From: DATAQC01 sp039649175
GTDB taxonomy: Bacteria; Actinomycetota; Acidimicrobiia; Acidimicrobiales; AC-14
DNA length: 7,375 bases
Direction of reading: 5' to 3'
Assembly (NCBI GenBank): GCA_039649175.1
Contig: JBBWZS010000003.1
Span: 1-7,375, forward strand
The translations under genes were made by a program, and so were the position numbers. Below the pieces are notes generated by a model that was given only the letters and a program-made list of their open reading frames with translations, was not told the origin of the DNA and did not search any database. This document shows, one piece after another, positions 6,097 to 7,375 of the stretch (positions within the stretch are counted from its first letter, which is position 1; the number at the start of each line of letters is the position of its first letter).

Positions 6097-6791
6097 TGCT
6101 GCAGGTGGAATCGCTCGACTCGGGCTACGGCCGCACCCAGGTGCTGTTCGGCATCTCCCTCACCGTCCCCGACGACGGCCTGGCGTGCCTGATGGGACGC
6201 AACGGGGTGGGCAAGACGACCCTGCTCAACACCATCATGGGCGTCCTGCGCCCGACGCGCGGCAAGGTCGTGTTCGACGGCCGCGACATCACCCACCTGA
6301 GCCCCCACCAGCGGGTGCGGGCCGGGCTGGCCTACGTGCCCCAGGGCCGGGAGGGGTTCCCCCACCTCACCGTGGCCGAGAACCTCACCGTGGTCGCCGA
6401 GGCCACGGGCAGGCCCGACAAGGCCGCCGTCGACGCCGCCCTCGACCTGTTCCCGCGGCTGCGCCCGATCCTCGGTCGCCGGGCCGGGTTCCTGTCCGGG
6501 GGCCAACAGCAGCAACTGGCCATCGCCCGGGCCCTGGTCCGCAAGCCCCGACTGCTCCTTCTCGACGAGCCCACCGAGGGGATCCAGCCGTCGATCATCA
6601 TCGAGATCGAACAGGCCATCACCCAACTCAGTGCCGCCGAGGGGCTGTCGATCCTGCTCGTCGAGCAGTTCGTGGAGTTCGCCCTGCGCCTGGCCGACCG
6701 CTACGTGGTGCTCGACGCCGGCGAGGTGGTGGCATCGGGCGACACCGCCACCATGGAGGACGGCGCCGTGCGGCGACTCCTCGCCGTCTAG
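6096..6791 (+). CDS. urtE: Urea ABC transporter ATP-binding protein UrtE
   Basis: The second ATPase subunit (LivF-like), acting with UrtD to power urea import. It has 231 residues, the normal size. Motifs are Walker A GRNGVGKTT (34-42), Q-loop Q83 in YVPQGREGFPHLTV (80-93), signature LSGGQQQQLAIARAL (133-147), Walker B LLLLDEP (153-159) with E158, then TEGIQPSII (160-168), typical of UrtE. The switch position reads LLVEQ, with Gln (Q191) where most ABC ATPases have His. This is the usual state in LivF/UrtE proteins and not a defect. Some LivF proteins look similar, but gene order and the TEGIQPSI block make UrtE the better call. It begins 16 bp after urtD and is followed by 46 bp before ureA. 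Confidence 0.95.
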   Translation: MLQVESLDSGYGRTQVLFGISLTVPDDGLACLMGRNGVGKTTLLNTIMGVLRPTRGKVVFDGRDITHLSPHQRVRAGLAYVPQGREGFPHLTVAENLTVVAEATGRPDKAAVDAALDLFPRLRPILGRRAGFLSGGQQQQLAIARALVRKPRLLLLDEPTEGIQPSIIIEIEQAITQLSAAEGLSILLVEQFVEFALRLADRYVVLDAGEVVASGDTATMEDGAVRRLLAV

Positions 6792-6825
6792 CCGTGCCGC
6801 CGACGACGCACCCGGCAGGGGACGC

Positions 6826-6831
6826 TAGGTT
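6826..6831 (+). promoter_or_regulatory. Candidate -10 element for a leaderless ureA transcript
   Basis: TAGGTT fits the TANNNT -10 pattern and ends six bases before the ureA GTG at 6838, the spacing seen when transcription starts at the first base of the start codon. No ribosome site sits at a usable distance from the GTG: the nearest purine run, AGGGGA at 6817-6822, is about 15 nt away. Both facts favour a leaderless internal start for the urease genes. No clear -35 hexamer is seen. Confidence 0.45.
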
Positions 6832-6837
6832 GCGACG

Positions 6838-7136
<299 letters not shown>

Positions 7137-7140
<4 letters not shown>

Positions 7141-7375
7141 TCCCGGGCGAGATCCGCGTCGGCACCGACCCGGTCGTCATCAACGCCGGCAGGCCGGTGA
7201 CCACGCTGCGGGTGGTGAACACCGGCGACCGGCCCGTGCAGGTCGGCTCCCACTACCACTTCGCCGAGGCCAACCCTGCCCTCGACTTCGACCGGGCCGA
7301 GGCCCACGGCATGCGCCTGGCCGTCCCGTCGGGCACCGCCATGCGCTTCGAGCCGGGCGTCGACCGCGACGTGGA
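7137..7375 (+). CDS. ureB: Urease beta subunit UreB (5' part, cut by window end)
   Basis: First 79 codons of the urease beta subunit, which packs with gamma and the catalytic alpha subunit. The start is GTG 7137, overlapping the ureA stop. The frame reads MIPGEIRVGTDPVVINAGRP at the N-terminus, then NTGDRPVQVGSHYHFAEANP (about 28-47), ALDFDRAEAHGMRLAVPSGT (48-67) and AMRFEPG (68-74), the standard conserved path of UreB. The gamma and beta genes are separate, as in most bacteria, not fused as in Helicobacter. The remainder, plus the expected ureC and nickel-insertion genes, lies beyond the window. Confidence 0.95.

Noticed and set aside
6096..6791. Missing switch histidine in UrtE as a defect
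   Set aside because: Gln at this position (LVEQ) is the normal state in LivF/UrtE ATPases.

Overview
The window is very GC-rich, with strongly G/C-biased third codon positions, GTG and TTG starts, and short overlaps between genes. Together with the protein signatures this suggests a high-GC actinobacterium (Actinomycetota). An Acidimicrobiia-like lineage is possible, but that is a guess and the sequence alone cannot settle it.

Layout. Positions 2-151 hold the tail of an unrecognised gene. Positions 332-928 hold a hypothetical protein with weak resemblance to the Tubby-C / LURP-one / scramblase-like fold. Converging on it from the minus strand is a secreted matrixin-like protein (1714-947), whose zinc motif has Gln where the first His ligand should be. 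A roughly 270-bp divergent intergenic region (1715-1985) separates it from a plus-strand operon that fills the rest of the window. The operon contains urtA (lipoprotein urea receptor), urtB and urtC (permeases), urtD and urtE (ATPases), then ureA (urease gamma) and the start of ureB (urease beta), which runs off the right edge. Junctions are tight: urtB/urtC and urtC/urtD overlap by ATGA, ureA/ureB by GTGA, urtA-urtB are 31 bp apart and urtD-urtE 16 bp apart.

How it works together. UrtA captures urea outside the membrane, UrtB and UrtC form the channel, and UrtD and UrtE power import. The urease encoded immediately downstream hydrolyses the urea to ammonia and carbon dioxide. This is a nitrogen-scavenging module of known type, not a new system. 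The more interesting signals are regulatory. A series of GAAA-type pentamers lies at exact multiples of 11 nt upstream of urtA and resembles a GlnR operator. A -10 element (TAGTTT) follows it. A second -10-like element (TAGGTT) is placed so that ureA could be transcribed as a leaderless mRNA starting at its GTG. A five-codon ORF links urtD to urtE through two TGATG overlaps. The minus-strand protein with the altered zinc motif is the most interesting protein. I found no RNA genes, CRISPR arrays, insertion sequences or convincing terminators.
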